The notes: generated by a model from the sequence alone, not told the origin. A DNA stretch of 64,000 nucleotides from Streptomyces sp. NBC_01428 (GCF_036231965.1 NZ_CP109499.1:1860001-1924000); one strand, 5' to 3'; shown: positions 26,255 to 35,281, counted from the stretch's first letter. A program made the numbers and translations.

Positions 26255-27889
26255 ATGTCAACCTCCCCCACCTCCATCACGTGCACCTCCCTGTCCTTCG
26301 CCTGGCCTGACGGCACCGATGTCTTCGACGACCTCCAGATCGCGTTCGGACCGGGCAGGACCGGTCTCGTCGGAGTCAACGGATCAGGAAAATCGACGCT
26401 GTTGAAGCTGATCGCCGGGGAACTCACCCCGGCCGACGGCACCGTCCGGGTCGCGGGCGAGATCGGCCATCTGCCGCAGAGCGTCACGCTCGACACGGGC
26501 CTGCGGGTCGACGAGGCGCTCGGCATCGCCGCTCAGCGGGCCGCCCTGCACGCGATCGAGTCCGGCGACGCGGCCGAGGAACACTTCGACGTCGTGGGCG
26601 ACGACTGGGACGTGGAGGAACGGGCCCTGGCCACCCTCGGTGAACTCGGCCTCGGACACGTCGACCTGGACCGCACCATCGGCGAGGTGTCCGGCGGCGA
26701 GTCGGTGCTGCTGCGCCTGGCGGCCCTGCTCCTGCGCCGCCCCGACGTCCTCCTCCTCGACGAACCCACCAACAACCTCGACCTGTACGCGCGGCAGCGG
26801 CTCTACGCGGCCGTCGAGGCCTGGTCCGGCGTCATGGTCGTGGTCAGTCACGACCGCGAACTCCTGGATCTGGTCGACCAGATCGCCGACCTGCACTCCG
26901 GCGGGGTCACCTGGTACGGCGGGAACTTCTCGGCGTACGAGGAGGCCCTCGCCGGCGAGCAGGAGGCGGCTGAGCGCATGGTGCGCGTCGCCGAGTCCGA
27001 CCTGAAGAAGCAGAAGCGCGAACTGGTCGATGCTCAGGTCAAGTTGGCCCGGCGCAAGCGGTACGGGCAGAAGATGAACGACCAGAAGCGCGAACCGAAG
27101 ATCGTCATGGGGGCACGCAAGCGGTCGGCGCAGGAGTCCGCGGGCAAGCACCGCATCATGCACGAGGAGAGACTCAGCGAGGCGAAGGACCGTCTCGACG
27201 AGGCGGTGGAGGCCGTACGGGACGACGACGAGATCCGCGTCGATCTGCCCCACACGGCCGTACCGCCGGGACGCACCGTCCTCACGCTCGAACAGCTGGA
27301 GCTGCGGTACGGCGCGCGGGTGGACGGCATGTTCGACCTGCGCGGCCCGGAGCGGATCGCGCTGATCGGGCGCAACGGAGCGGGCAAGACGACGCTCCTG
27401 CGCACGATCGCGGGGGAACTGGACGCCGTGTCCGGTGAGGCCCGGGCCCATGTGCCCCTGCGTTTCCTGCCGCAGCGCCTCGACGTCCTCGACGACGAGC
27501 TGACCGTCGCCGAGAACGTCGCCCGGTACGCGCCGACGGCCACCAACAACCGCGTCCGGGCGCGGCTGGCGCGCTTCCTGTTCAAGGGGGCGAAGGCCGA
27601 CCAGCGGGCGGCGACGCTCTCCGGCGGCGAACGCTTCAGGGCGGCGCTCGCGGCCCTGATGCTGGCCGAGCCCGCGCCGCAGCTGCTGATGCTCGACGAG
27701 CCGACGAACAATCTCGACATGGCGAGCGTCCGCCAGCTCACCAGCGCCCTGGAGTCCTACGAGGGCGCGCTCGTCGTCGCCAGCCACGACATGCCGTTCC
27801 TGGAGTCGATCGGCATCACGCGCCGGCTGCTGCTGGAAGGAGGAGAACTGAAAGAAATCGCTCCGGAAACTGTCGGGTATCCCTTCTAG
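26255..27889 (+). CDS. ABC-F family ATPase, antibiotic-resistance type
   Basis: The 544-residue protein has two ABC halves: Walker A GVNGSGKST (40-48), signature VSGGE, Walker B LLLDEPTNNLDL, then a long basic linker (VRVAESDLKKQKRELVDAQVK onward), and a second set with GRNGAGKTT, LSGGE and LMLDEPTNNLDM. There are no membrane helices. The Streptomyces ABC-F proteins closest in layout protect ribosomes from macrolides, lincosamides, streptogramins or pleuromutilins. The structured 230-nt leader supports drug-controlled expression. Divergent from the GOLPH3 gene. Confidence 0.93.
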   Translation: MSTSPTSITCTSLSFAWPDGTDVFDDLQIAFGPGRTGLVGVNGSGKSTLLKLIAGELTPADGTVRVAGEIGHLPQSVTLDTGLRVDEALGIAAQRAALHAIESGDAAEEHFDVVGDDWDVEERALATLGELGLGHVDLDRTIGEVSGGESVLLRLAALLLRRPDVLLLDEPTNNLDLYARQRLYAAVEAWSGVMVVVSHDRELLDLVDQIADLHSGGVTWYGGNFSAYEEALAGEQEAAERMVRVAESDLKKQKRELVDAQVKLARRKRYGQKMNDQKREPKIVMGARKRSAQESAGKHRIMHEERLSEAKDRLDEAVEAVRDDDEIRVDLPHTAVPPGRTVLTLEQLELRYGARVDGMFDLRGPERIALIGRNGAGKTTLLRTIAGELDAVSGEARAHVPLRFLPQRLDVLDDELTVAENVARYAPTATNNRVRARLARFLFKGAKADQRAATLSGGERFRAALAALMLAEPAPQLLMLDEPTNNLDMASVRQLTSALESYEGALVVASHDMPFLESIGITRRLLLEGGELKEIAPETVGYPF

Positions 27890-28014
27890 TGCGGACGGCG
27901 GGGGCCGCCTAGCGTCGGACGGGACGGTGCACGACGTGAAGCTGGGGGCTTTCGCGCGCTCCGCGTGCGCCACCTGTGCGCCGACGACCCCCTGCCGACA
28001 TCGGAGACCTGCCC

Positions 28015-28791
28015 GTGCCCAGCCGCAAAGCGCTCGTACGCCGTCCCGGCCCCCGCCTCGCCGAGGGGCTGGTGACGCACGTCGAGCGCACCCCGGTCGA
28101 CGTCGACCGGGCGGTCGCGCAGTGGGAGGCGTACGTCGAGGCGCTACGCCAGCACGCCTGGGAGACCGTCGAGGCCGACCCGGCCGACGACTGCCCGGAC
28201 GCGGTGTTCGTCGAGGACGCCGTCGTCGTCTTCCGCAACGTCGCCCTGATCGCCCGCTCCGGCGCGCGGTCCCGGCGCGGCGAGACCGCCGGGGTCGAGG
28301 AGGCCGTAAAGCGCCTGGGCTGCTCGGTGAACCGGATCCGGGAACCGGGCACCCTCGACGGGGGCGACGTCCTGAAGGTCGGCGACACGATCTACGTCGG
28401 CCGGGGCGGGCGGACCAACGCGTCCGGCGTGGGGCAGCTGCGCGCCGTCTTCGAACCGCTCGGGGCGCGCGTGGTGGCCGTCCCCGTCAGCACGGTGCTC
28501 CACTTGAAGTCGGCGGTCACCGCGCTGCCCGACGGAACGGTGATCGGGTACGAGCCCCTGGTGGACTCCCCCGCCCTCTTCCCGCGCTTCCTGCCGGTAC
28601 CGGAGGAGTCCGGGGCGCACGTGGTGCTGCTGGGCGGCGGGAGGCTCCTGATGGCCGGGAGTGCTCCGAGGACCGCGGACCTGCTCGCGGATCTCGGACA
28701 CACGCCGGTCCTTGTCGACATCAGCGAGTTCGAGAAGCTCGAAGGATGTGTGACATGCCTCTCGGTCCGGTTCCGGGAGCTGTACACCTGA
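28015..28791 (+). CDS. ddaH: Dimethylarginine dimethylaminohydrolase (DDAH)
   Basis: GTG at 28015 preceded by GGAG gives 258 residues. The guanidino-modifying enzyme fold shows FVEDAVVVF (about 65-73), PGTLDGGDVL, catalytic H163 in HLKSAV and nucleophile C248 in CVTCLSVRF, matching the His/Cys pair of Pseudomonas aeruginosa DDAH. It hydrolyses N-methylated arginines to citrulline and methylamines. It lies 125 bp after the ABC-F gene on the same strand and could be read through from it. Confidence 0.92.
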   Translation: MPSRKALVRRPGPRLAEGLVTHVERTPVDVDRAVAQWEAYVEALRQHAWETVEADPADDCPDAVFVEDAVVVFRNVALIARSGARSRRGETAGVEEAVKRLGCSVNRIREPGTLDGGDVLKVGDTIYVGRGGRTNASGVGQLRAVFEPLGARVVAVPVSTVLHLKSAVTALPDGTVIGYEPLVDSPALFPRFLPVPEESGAHVVLLGGGRLLMAGSAPRTADLLADLGHTPVLVDISEFEKLEGCVTCLSVRFRELYT

Positions 28792-28925
28792 CCGGGTGAT
28801 CGAGACGCTCGTGGGTACCCGCGGACCTGCGCTTCCGGAGCGCCTTCGGAGCGCTTCCGGAGGGTTCCAGGGAGTGAGCGATCACCCCGAAAACCCTGCT
28901 GATCAGCGCTCTTTACGGAGTCCTT

Positions 28926-28975
28926 AACCTACGGCAACGTAACCTACGGATACGTAGCCTACGATGCCGTAGGTT
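28926..28975 (+). promoter_or_regulatory. 15-bp-period operator array before the desaturase gene
   Basis: AACCTACGGCAACGT (28926-28940), AACCTACGGATACGT (28941-28955) and AGCCTACGATGCCGT (28956-28970) are three head-to-tail 15-mers. Together they create inverted sites of the form CTACG-N4-CGTA(G) at 28929, 28944 and 28959. The last is extended to CCTACG-N4-CGTAGG (28958-28973). It is a multi-site repressor target about 45-95 bp before the gene, as expected for lipid-responsive TetR control of a desaturase. Confidence 0.7.
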
Positions 28976-29019
28976 GGCTTCTCCGCTCGTCGTAGTCCCC
29001 GTCCCCCTCTGGAGCAACC

Positions 29020-29997
29020 GTGACGATCACTTCTCCTCACCTCGGCAGCCCGTCAGCCGCCTGGACCGACGCACGCCTGCTGTACGCGTTGGAGGAAGTG
29101 GTCGAGACGGAGCTCAACCGCCACCTGAAGGTGGCCAAGGACTGGATGCCGCACGAGTACGTGCCGTTCAGCGACGCCCGGAACTTCCCCGGCCTCTTCG
29201 AGGACGGCGAGGCCTGGGACAAGGAGCAGTCCAAGGTCACCGAGATCGGCCGCATCGCGCTGGTCGTCAACCTCCTGACCGAGGACAACCTCCCGAGCTA
29301 CCACCACGAGATCGCCTCCCTCTTCGGCCGGGACGGCGCCTGGGGCACCTGGGTGCACCGCTGGACCGCGGAGGAGGGCCGGCACGGCATCGTGATGCGC
29401 GACTACCTGCTCGCCTCGCGCGCCGTGGACCCGGACCAGCTCGAGGCGTTCCGCATGCAGCACATGAGCGAGGGCTTCGAGTCGGACAACCGCCACTCGA
29501 TGCTGCACTCCGTCGCGTACGTCGCGTTCCAGGAGCTGGCGACCCGTATCTCGCACCGCAACACCGGCCACCAGTCGGGCGACCCGGTCTGCGACCGCAT
29601 GCTGGCGCGCATCGCGACCGACGAGAACCTGCACATGGTCTTCTACCGCAACCTCCTGAAGGCCGCGTTCGAGCTCGCCCCCGACATGACCATGCAGGCC
29701 GTGCGGGACGTCGTGGTCAACTTCCGGATGCCCGGTCACGGCATGCCCGGCTTCGAGCGAATGGCCGCGCAGATGGCCATCGGCGAGGTCTACAACATGC
29801 GTATCCACCACGACGACGTGCTGCAGCCGGTGCTGCGTCACCTGAAGGTGCTGGAGATCGACGGTCTGGGCCCCGAGGGTCTCCAGGCCCAGGAGGAGCT
29901 CGGCTTCTTCATGGGCGGCCTCGACGCCGAGGCGTCGAAGTTCGACGAGAAGCTCGCGGCCCGCAAGGCCCGCATGGCGGCCCGCGCGACCGCATAG
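29020..29997 (+). CDS. Acyl-[acyl-carrier-protein] desaturase (di-iron)
   Basis: The 325-residue soluble protein has the two ferritin-like iron motifs AEEGRH (E118/E119, H122) and DENLH (E202, H205), and W115 in HRWTAEE, as in plant stearoyl-ACP and actinobacterial DesA-type desaturases. It inserts a cis double bond into saturated acyl-ACP with O2 and ferredoxin. GTG at 29020 follows a suitable spacing from the operator array. It is monocistronic with a strong terminator. No ferredoxin partner is adjacent. Confidence 0.93.
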   Translation: MTITSPHLGSPSAAWTDARLLYALEEVVETELNRHLKVAKDWMPHEYVPFSDARNFPGLFEDGEAWDKEQSKVTEIGRIALVVNLLTEDNLPSYHHEIASLFGRDGAWGTWVHRWTAEEGRHGIVMRDYLLASRAVDPDQLEAFRMQHMSEGFESDNRHSMLHSVAYVAFQELATRISHRNTGHQSGDPVCDRMLARIATDENLHMVFYRNLLKAAFELAPDMTMQAVRDVVVNFRMPGHGMPGFERMAAQMAIGEVYNMRIHHDDVLQPVLRHLKVLEIDGLGPEGLQAQEELGFFMGGLDAEASKFDEKLAARKARMAARATA

Positions 29998-30039
29998 GTC
30001 CCCGCGCGGCCCCACGTCCCCGGACGTGTCCCGCGTTAG

Positions 30040-30086
30040 ACCCCCGTCTCCCGACCCTGCTCGCACAGGGTCCGCGAGGCGGGGGT
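30040..30086 (+). terminator. Terminator of the desaturase gene
   Basis: A long imperfect inverted repeat with arms ACCCCCG (30040-30046) and CGGGGGT (30080-30086), and an inner GACCCTG/CAGGGTC stem, lies 43 bp after the stop. A smaller perfect hairpin CACGTCC/GGACGTG (30013-30028) precedes it. Confidence 0.7.
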
Positions 30087-30240
30087 TCTCGCATGTCCAG
30101 GGGGTCACCGGCCGGTCAGGGCTGGGGTGTTCGCCGCCGAGAGCCGTCAATCCCATGTGCGGTCAGGCCTGTTCGTCCTCGCGGTACGCCGTGCGGTGCA
30201 CACTGCGTACGGCGGCGACGCCGGCCGGGCCCGTGCTCCG

Positions 30241-30480
30241 TCATTCTCGGGCGCGGCGCAGACCGAGGCGCTCCTTCTCGGAGAGTCCTCCCCAGACGCC
30301 GAAGCGTTCGTCGTTGCTCAGCGCGTAGTCGAGGCAGGCGGACCGCATGTCGCACATCCCGCAGATGCGCTTCGCCTCGCGCACCGAACTGCCGGGCTCG
30401 GGAAAGAAGAAGTCCGCCCCCGTCTGCGCGCACAGCGCCTGCTGCTGCCAGGCGATGTCGGACGGAGTGATCGTTTCCAT
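30241..30480 (-). CDS. WhiB-like (Wbl) iron-sulfur transcription factor
   Basis: ATG at 30480 (or 30486) gives 79 residues. The four cluster-binding cysteines are C17, C40, C43 and C49 (ALC, CGMC, AC), followed by the GVWGG turn (61-65) and a short basic tail EKERLGLRRARE. Wbl proteins carry a [4Fe-4S] cluster and act with sigma factor region 4 in development, redox and antibiotic stress. It is one of the short forms. It is oriented toward the desaturase. A direct repeat (30520-30541) precedes it. Confidence 0.92.
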   Translation of the reverse strand: METITPSDIAWQQQALCAQTGADFFFPEPGSSVREAKRICGMCDMRSACLDYALSNDERFGVWGGLSEKERLGLRRARE

Positions 30481-30519
30481 GGGCATGCTCAGGATCGTGC
30501 CCCGCCGCGAAAAACGTTC

Positions 30520-30541
30520 GATCAACGCGGGATCAACGCGG
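30520..30541 (-). repeat. Tandem 11-bp direct repeat before the whiB-like gene
   Basis: GATCAACGCGG occurs twice without spacer (30520-30530 and 30531-30541), 40-61 bp upstream of the Wbl start. On the gene strand each copy contains TTGATC, so one may be the -35 element. Confidence 0.5.
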
Positions 30542-30758
30542 CGTTCCGACGCCCCCGGCGGCCCCGATGATGCCCCCGCGGGACGGTCCTGAGCACGGCG
30601 GCGCGCGGGGGACGAGGCGAACCATGCGAATCCGCCCGGACACCGAGCGTAATGGCGCGGGTGTCTCGGGACGGGAGTGCGCGTCCCGGCCGCGCCGGTC
30701 GGCGGGCGGTGGAAGACTCGGTACCAAAGGCAGCGGGACCCCTCAAAGGAGGGCAATG

Positions 30759-31550
30759 ATGCTCACCACCCGTTTCGTCAACGGCTCGCCGAACTGGCTG
30801 GACGTAGGCACATCCGACCTCGACGGCGCCATCTCCTTCTACCGAGCCCTGTTCGGCTGGCAGTTCACGTCGGCGGGACCCGACGCCGGCGGTTACGGCT
30901 TCTTCCAGATCGACGGGAAGACCGTCGCCGGCGGCATGCAGACCACCCCCGAGCAGGGACCGCCGTCCTGGAACGTGTATTTCCAGAGCGCGGACGCCGA
31001 GTCCACGGCCAAGGCGGTGGAACAGGCGAAGGGCGCCGTACTGATGCCGCCCATGGACGTGATGGGCGAGGGCCACATGGCGATGCTCGGCGACAAGGCG
31101 GGCGTGCACTTCGGCATCTGGCAGCCGGCCCGCACCAAGGGCCTGGGGCTCGCCACGGACCCGGGTTCGCTGTGCTGGGTCGAGCTGTACACCCCGGACC
31201 TCCCGGCGGCCGCCGCGTTCTACAACGCGGTGTTCGGCTGGGAGACTTCGGCGGCCCCGTTCCCCGGCGGCGTCTACACCTGCGTCAATCCCGCCGGTTC
31301 GGAGGCGGAGGACATGTTCGGTGGCATCGTCCCGCTCGCCGACGACCCGGTCGAGGCCGCTTCCGGGGCGTACTGGCTGCCGTACATCGAGGTCGCCGAC
31401 ACGGACACCGTGGTCGCGAAGGCCCAGGAACTCGGCGGCACGGTGCGGATGCCCGCGACCGACATGGAGGGCGTCGGCCGCGCCGCCCGGCTCACGGATC
31501 CGTACGGGGCGCGCTTCGCGGTGATCAAGAGCGCTCAGCAGCAGGGCTGA
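30759..31550 (+). CDS. VOC-superfamily (glyoxalase-like) protein with two domains
   Basis: ATG at 30759 has AAAGGAGGG at good spacing; the ATG at 30756 is too close. The 263 residues contain two vicinal-oxygen-chelate repeats, each starting with a pattern like W-x-(D/E)-x-x-(T/S)-x-D and Y(R/N)A(L/V)FGW (NWLDVGTSDLDGAISFYRAL and the equivalent at about residue 140). Such tandem proteins are annotated as glyoxalase/bleomycin resistance or hydroxylase-like. No substrate can be named. Confidence 0.88.
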   Translation: MLTTRFVNGSPNWLDVGTSDLDGAISFYRALFGWQFTSAGPDAGGYGFFQIDGKTVAGGMQTTPEQGPPSWNVYFQSADAESTAKAVEQAKGAVLMPPMDVMGEGHMAMLGDKAGVHFGIWQPARTKGLGLATDPGSLCWVELYTPDLPAAAAFYNAVFGWETSAAPFPGGVYTCVNPAGSEAEDMFGGIVPLADDPVEAASGAYWLPYIEVADTDTVVAKAQELGGTVRMPATDMEGVGRAARLTDPYGARFAVIKSAQQQG

Positions 31551-31704
31551 TCCGGCGCCGGGAGGGACTCGAACCGCGGTCGCGGATCCGCGCGAGGGGA
31601 GCCGTCCCCGGTGGGTTCCAGGGCGGCCCTCGCGCGTTCGGCCGCCGCCGGAATCCGCGCCCGGCGGCCTGTCGGGCGGTCCGATCGGAGCCGTTCCGGT
31701 CGGA

Positions 31705-32739
31705 TCACGCCGAGCCGCGGACCACCACGGTGGTCGGCAGGACGACACCGGAGCGTTCGGGGTCGGTGTCCGTCCCCGTCCGGCCCTCCAGGCCGCGGAT
31801 CAGCAGCCGGGCCATCAACCGGCCCATCTCCTCTATGTCTTGACGGACCGTCGTCAACGGCGGGTCCGTCTGCTCGGCGATCGGCAGCATGTCGTCGAAG
31901 CCGATCACGGCGACGTCCTCGGGGACGCGCCGCCCGGCTTCGCGCAGGACGCGCAGCACGCCGAGGGCCGACAGGTCGTTCGCCACGAACACGGCGTCCA
32001 CGTCCGGGCGGCGCTCCAGGAGTTCCCGCATCGCGCGTTCGCCGCCGGAGGGCGTGAAGTCGCCCTCCGCCACGAGCGCCGGGTCGACCTCGCCCACGAC
32101 GTCCCGGAAGCCGTCGAGGCGGTCGACGGCGGAGGTCTGGTCGAGGGCGCCGGTGATGTGGGCGATGCGGGTGCGGCCGAGGCCGACGAGGTGGCGAACG
32201 GCCTCGCGGGCACCACCCCGGTTGTCGCAGTCGACGTACACCGACTCCCGGTCGCTCCCGCCCCAGTCGGGCCGCCCGCCGAACACGGTGGGCACGCCCG
32301 CCCCGTGGATCAGACCGGGCAGCGGGTCATCGAGGTGCAGCGAGAAGACGAGTGCTCCGTCGACGTGGCCGCCGGCGAGGTAGCGGGCGACGCGCGCGTG
32401 GTCGTCGCGGCCCTCCGTCAGCAGCAGCACGAGTTGCGAGTCGTGCGCCGTCAGTTCCTTGCTGATACCGCGGAGTTGGTGGGCGAAGAAGGGGTCCGCG
32501 AAGACCCGGGTCTCCGGTTCGGCGATCACGACGGCGACGGCGTCGTGGCGGCGGGTGACCAGGCTGCGCGCGGCCTGGTTCGGCACGTAGCCGAGTTCCT
32601 CGACGGCGCGGCGCACCCGCTCCACGAGGGGTTCTCGCACTCCGTCGCCGCCGTTCACCACCCGGGACACGGTGGCCCGGGAGACCCCGGCCCGCGCGGC
32701 CACGGCCTCCAGCGTGGGGCGCGACACGGTCTCGGTCAT
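31705..32739 (-). CDS. LacI-family transcriptional regulator
   Basis: ATG at 32739 with GAGGAGG upstream gives 344 residues. The DNA-binding part is PTLEAVAARAGVSRATVSRVVNG with hinge VPNQAARSL. The periplasmic-binding-protein-like core has AVVIAEPE, ISKELTAHDSQLVLL, VDGALVFSLH, VYVDCDNRGGAREAVRHLVGLGRTRIAHITG, and AVIGFDDMLPIAEQTDPPLTTVRQD. It senses a sugar or related ligand. No sugar operon is adjacent, so it is an orphan regulator. Confidence 0.92.
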   Translation of the reverse strand: MTETVSRPTLEAVAARAGVSRATVSRVVNGGDGVREPLVERVRRAVEELGYVPNQAARSLVTRRHDAVAVVIAEPETRVFADPFFAHQLRGISKELTAHDSQLVLLLTEGRDDHARVARYLAGGHVDGALVFSLHLDDPLPGLIHGAGVPTVFGGRPDWGGSDRESVYVDCDNRGGAREAVRHLVGLGRTRIAHITGALDQTSAVDRLDGFRDVVGEVDPALVAEGDFTPSGGERAMRELLERRPDVDAVFVANDLSALGVLRVLREAGRRVPEDVAVIGFDDMLPIAEQTDPPLTTVRQDIEEMGRLMARLLIRGLEGRTGTDTDPERSGVVLPTTVVVRGSA

Positions 32740-32943
32740 GCGGGGCACCTCCTCGGCGGATGCGGATCAGGATAGCCGCGCCGCGACCGGGGGTGCCGTG
32801 CGGATCACGGCGAACCGCGCTGTGCGGGGCGGCCGTTCCGCGCCGCCGACGAGGGCGGCACTCCCGGCGGCCGCGACGGGCGGTCCGAGACGCCCGCCCA
32901 GGCGGCCACTCCCGTCGCGTCGATCGCGTCGGGCGGGGGCCGC

Positions 32944-33975
32944 TCAGGCGCCCGGCGGCTCCGCGTCCTCGTGCCGGGCGCGGCTCGGCTGGACCCGCTT
33001 CGGCTCGCCCGGCATCTTCGGGTACTCGGGCGGATACGGGAGATCACCGAGGCCGTGGTCGTGCTCGTCGCGGCTCGCGAGCTCCAGCAGGGCCTCCAGC
33101 GAGAAGGCGTGATCGTCCATGTCGGCGTGCACGTCGCCGAGTTCGGCGAAGCGGACCGGCATCGTCGCCAGGTCGAAGTCGCGCGGCCGGGCGTCGTCCA
33201 CCTCGTCCCAGCGCAGCGGCGCGGAGACGGGCGCGTGCGGCCGGGGGCGCACGGAGTAGGCGGAGGCGATGGTGCGGTCCCGCGCGGTCTGGTTGTAGTC
33301 CACGAAGATCTTCTCGCCCCGCTCCTCCTTCCACCAGGCGGTGGTGACGTGGTCGGGCATCCGGCGTTCGAGTTCGCGGCCGACGGCGATGGCCGCCCGG
33401 CGTACCTGTGTGAAGGTCCAGCGCGGCTGGATCGGCACGAAGACGTGGAGGCCGCGGCCCCCGGAGGTCTTGGGCCAGCCGCGCAGGTCGCCGTAGTCGT
33501 GGAGCACCTGGCGCAGCTCGTGGGCGGCGCGGACCGCGTCCGTGTAGTCGGTGCCGGGCTGCGGGTCGAGGTCGATGCGGAGTTCGTCGGGCCGGTCGAC
33601 GTCGTCGCGGCGCACCGGCCACGGATGGAAGGTGAGCGTGCCGAACTGCGCGGCCCAGAGGACGGCGGCCGGCTCGGTGGGGCACATCTCGTCGGCGCTG
33701 CGCCCGCTGGGGAAGGTGATGTGGGCGGTGGGGATCCAGTCGGGCATGTTCTTGGGCGCCCGCTTCTGGAAGAAGGACTCGCCCGCCACGCCGTCGGGAT
33801 AGCGCTCCAGGGTGGTGGGGCGGTTGCGCAGGGCGCGCAGGATGCCGTCACCGACGGCCAGGTAGTACTGGGCGAGGTCCAGCTTCGTGAAGCCGCGCTC
33901 CGGGAAGAAGATCTTGCCCGGACTGGACAGACGTACGGTCCTGCCGGCTGCCTCGAGTTCCACCGCATCGCCCAT
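32944..33975 (-). CDS. LigD polymerase-domain protein (NHEJ primase/polymerase)
   Basis: The 343 residues correspond to the stand-alone polymerase module of bacterial LigD: an N-terminal LSSPGKIFFPERGFTKLDLAQYY, the catalytic Asp pair in ELRIDLDPQPG, KTSGGRGLHVFVPI (the SGGxGxH motif) and EERGEKIFVDYNQ. It adds nucleotides at DNA breaks in non-homologous end joining. It is divergent from the ligase gene across 74 bp, so both halves of a split LigD-like system are side by side. No Ku gene is in the window. Confidence 0.92.
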   Translation of the reverse strand: MGDAVELEAAGRTVRLSSPGKIFFPERGFTKLDLAQYYLAVGDGILRALRNRPTTLERYPDGVAGESFFQKRAPKNMPDWIPTAHITFPSGRSADEMCPTEPAAVLWAAQFGTLTFHPWPVRRDDVDRPDELRIDLDPQPGTDYTDAVRAAHELRQVLHDYGDLRGWPKTSGGRGLHVFVPIQPRWTFTQVRRAAIAVGRELERRMPDHVTTAWWKEERGEKIFVDYNQTARDRTIASAYSVRPRPHAPVSAPLRWDEVDDARPRDFDLATMPVRFAELGDVHADMDDHAFSLEALLELASRDEHDHGLGDLPYPPEYPKMPGEPKRVQPSRARHEDAEPPGA

Positions 33976-34049
33976 GCGAGCCACGGTAGGCGCAGTGCCG
34001 TGGCCCCGCACACCGGGCGGATGCCCGCGGTTGCGCGGAGAATCGGAGC

Positions 34050-35120
34050 ATGGACCTGCCGGTGATGCCGCCCGTGAAGCCGATGCTCGCCAAGTCCGTC
34101 GCGAAGATCCCGCCGGACATGCACTACGAGGCCAAGTGGGACGGTTTCCGGGCCATCGTCTACCGGGACGGCGCGGAGCTGGAGATCGGGAGCCGCACCG
34201 GCAAGCCGCTGACCAGGTACTTCCCGGAGCTGGTCGAGGCGCTGCTCGATCGGCTGCCGGAGCGCTGCGTGATGGACGGCGAGATCGTGATCGCCCGGGA
34301 CGGCCGGCTCGACTTCGACGCGCTCACCGAGCGGATCCACCCGGCGGACTCACGGGTCAGGACGCTCGCCGAGCGCACTCCGGCCTCCTTCGTGGCGTTC
34401 GACCTGCTGGCCCTGGCCGACGAGTCGCTCCTGGACGTCCCGCTGGGCGACCGGCGGGCCCTGCTGGTGACGGCCCTGTCCGGCGTGACCGCGCCGGTGC
34501 ACCTGGCGCCGGCGACCAGGGACCGCGAGGTGGCGCAGCGGTGGTTCGAGCAGTACGAGGGCGCGGGTCTCGACGGGGTGGTCGCCAAGCCGCTCACGTC
34601 GCCGTACCTGCGGGACGAGCGGGCCATGTTCAAGATCAAGCACGAGCGGACGGCGGACGTCGTCGTCGCCGGGTACCGCTTCCACAAGAGCGGGCGGGTC
34701 GTCGGGTCGCTGCTGCTCGGTCTGTACGACGACCGGGGCACGCTCCAGCACGTGGGGGTGAGCGCCGCGTTCACGATGAAGCGGCGCGCGGAGCTGGTGG
34801 AGGAGCTGGAGCCGCTGCGTCTGGAGGACGCCTCGGAGCATCCGTGGGCGGCCTGGGCCGAGGAGTCCGCGCACGAGTCGGCACGGCTGCCGGGCGCGCC
34901 GAGCAGGTGGTCGGGGAAGAAGGACCTGTCGTGGGTGCCGATCAGGCCCGAGCGGGTGGCGGAGGTGGCGTACGACCACATGGAGAACGGCGCCCGGTTC
35001 CGGCACACCGCCCGGTTCCGCCGATGGCGCCCGGACCGGACCGCGGAGAGCTGCACGTACGGACAACTGGAGGAGCCGGTGGGCTACGACCTGGCGGAGA
35101 TCTTCGGGCCGCAGGGCTGA
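34050..35120 (+). CDS. ATP-dependent DNA ligase, LigC type
   Basis: The 356-residue protein has the adenylation lysine K29 in AKWDGFR, then SRTGKPLTRYFPE, MDGEIVI, FVAFDLLAL, EGVVAK-type GLDGVVAKPL and FKIKHERTADVVV. These are the nucleotidyltransferase motifs I-V followed by an OB domain. The length suits LigC, a ligase without fused nuclease or polymerase domains. It seals nicks with ATP, with a repair role alongside the divergent polymerase gene. Confidence 0.93.
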   Translation: MDLPVMPPVKPMLAKSVAKIPPDMHYEAKWDGFRAIVYRDGAELEIGSRTGKPLTRYFPELVEALLDRLPERCVMDGEIVIARDGRLDFDALTERIHPADSRVRTLAERTPASFVAFDLLALADESLLDVPLGDRRALLVTALSGVTAPVHLAPATRDREVAQRWFEQYEGAGLDGVVAKPLTSPYLRDERAMFKIKHERTADVVVAGYRFHKSGRVVGSLLLGLYDDRGTLQHVGVSAAFTMKRRAELVEELEPLRLEDASEHPWAAWAEESAHESARLPGAPSRWSGKKDLSWVPIRPERVAEVAYDHMENGARFRHTARFRRWRPDRTAESCTYGQLEEPVGYDLAEIFGPQG

Positions 35121-35281
35121 CCGCGGGACGCGGAACGGGGGCCTCCGCGGTTCCGCTTCACTCTCCCCCGATCATCTCGCTGAGCCGATCGGCCCAGTCG
35201 ACGCGCGCAATCAGAAACGATCGGGTATGGCCACCGATGAACTGATGAACGCACAATCGACGGTACGAGACGGGTGGCACG

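Noticed and set aside
26043..26405. 120-codon frame starting in the ABC-F leader
   Set aside because: It lacks a ribosome site, runs out of frame into the ABC-F gene and has no recognisable sequence. The four-codon frame nearby is better placed.
28829..28866. GCGCTTCCGGAG direct repeats after the DDAH gene
   Set aside because: Short, GC-rich and next to a gene end. Probably part of a weak terminator, not a distinct element.
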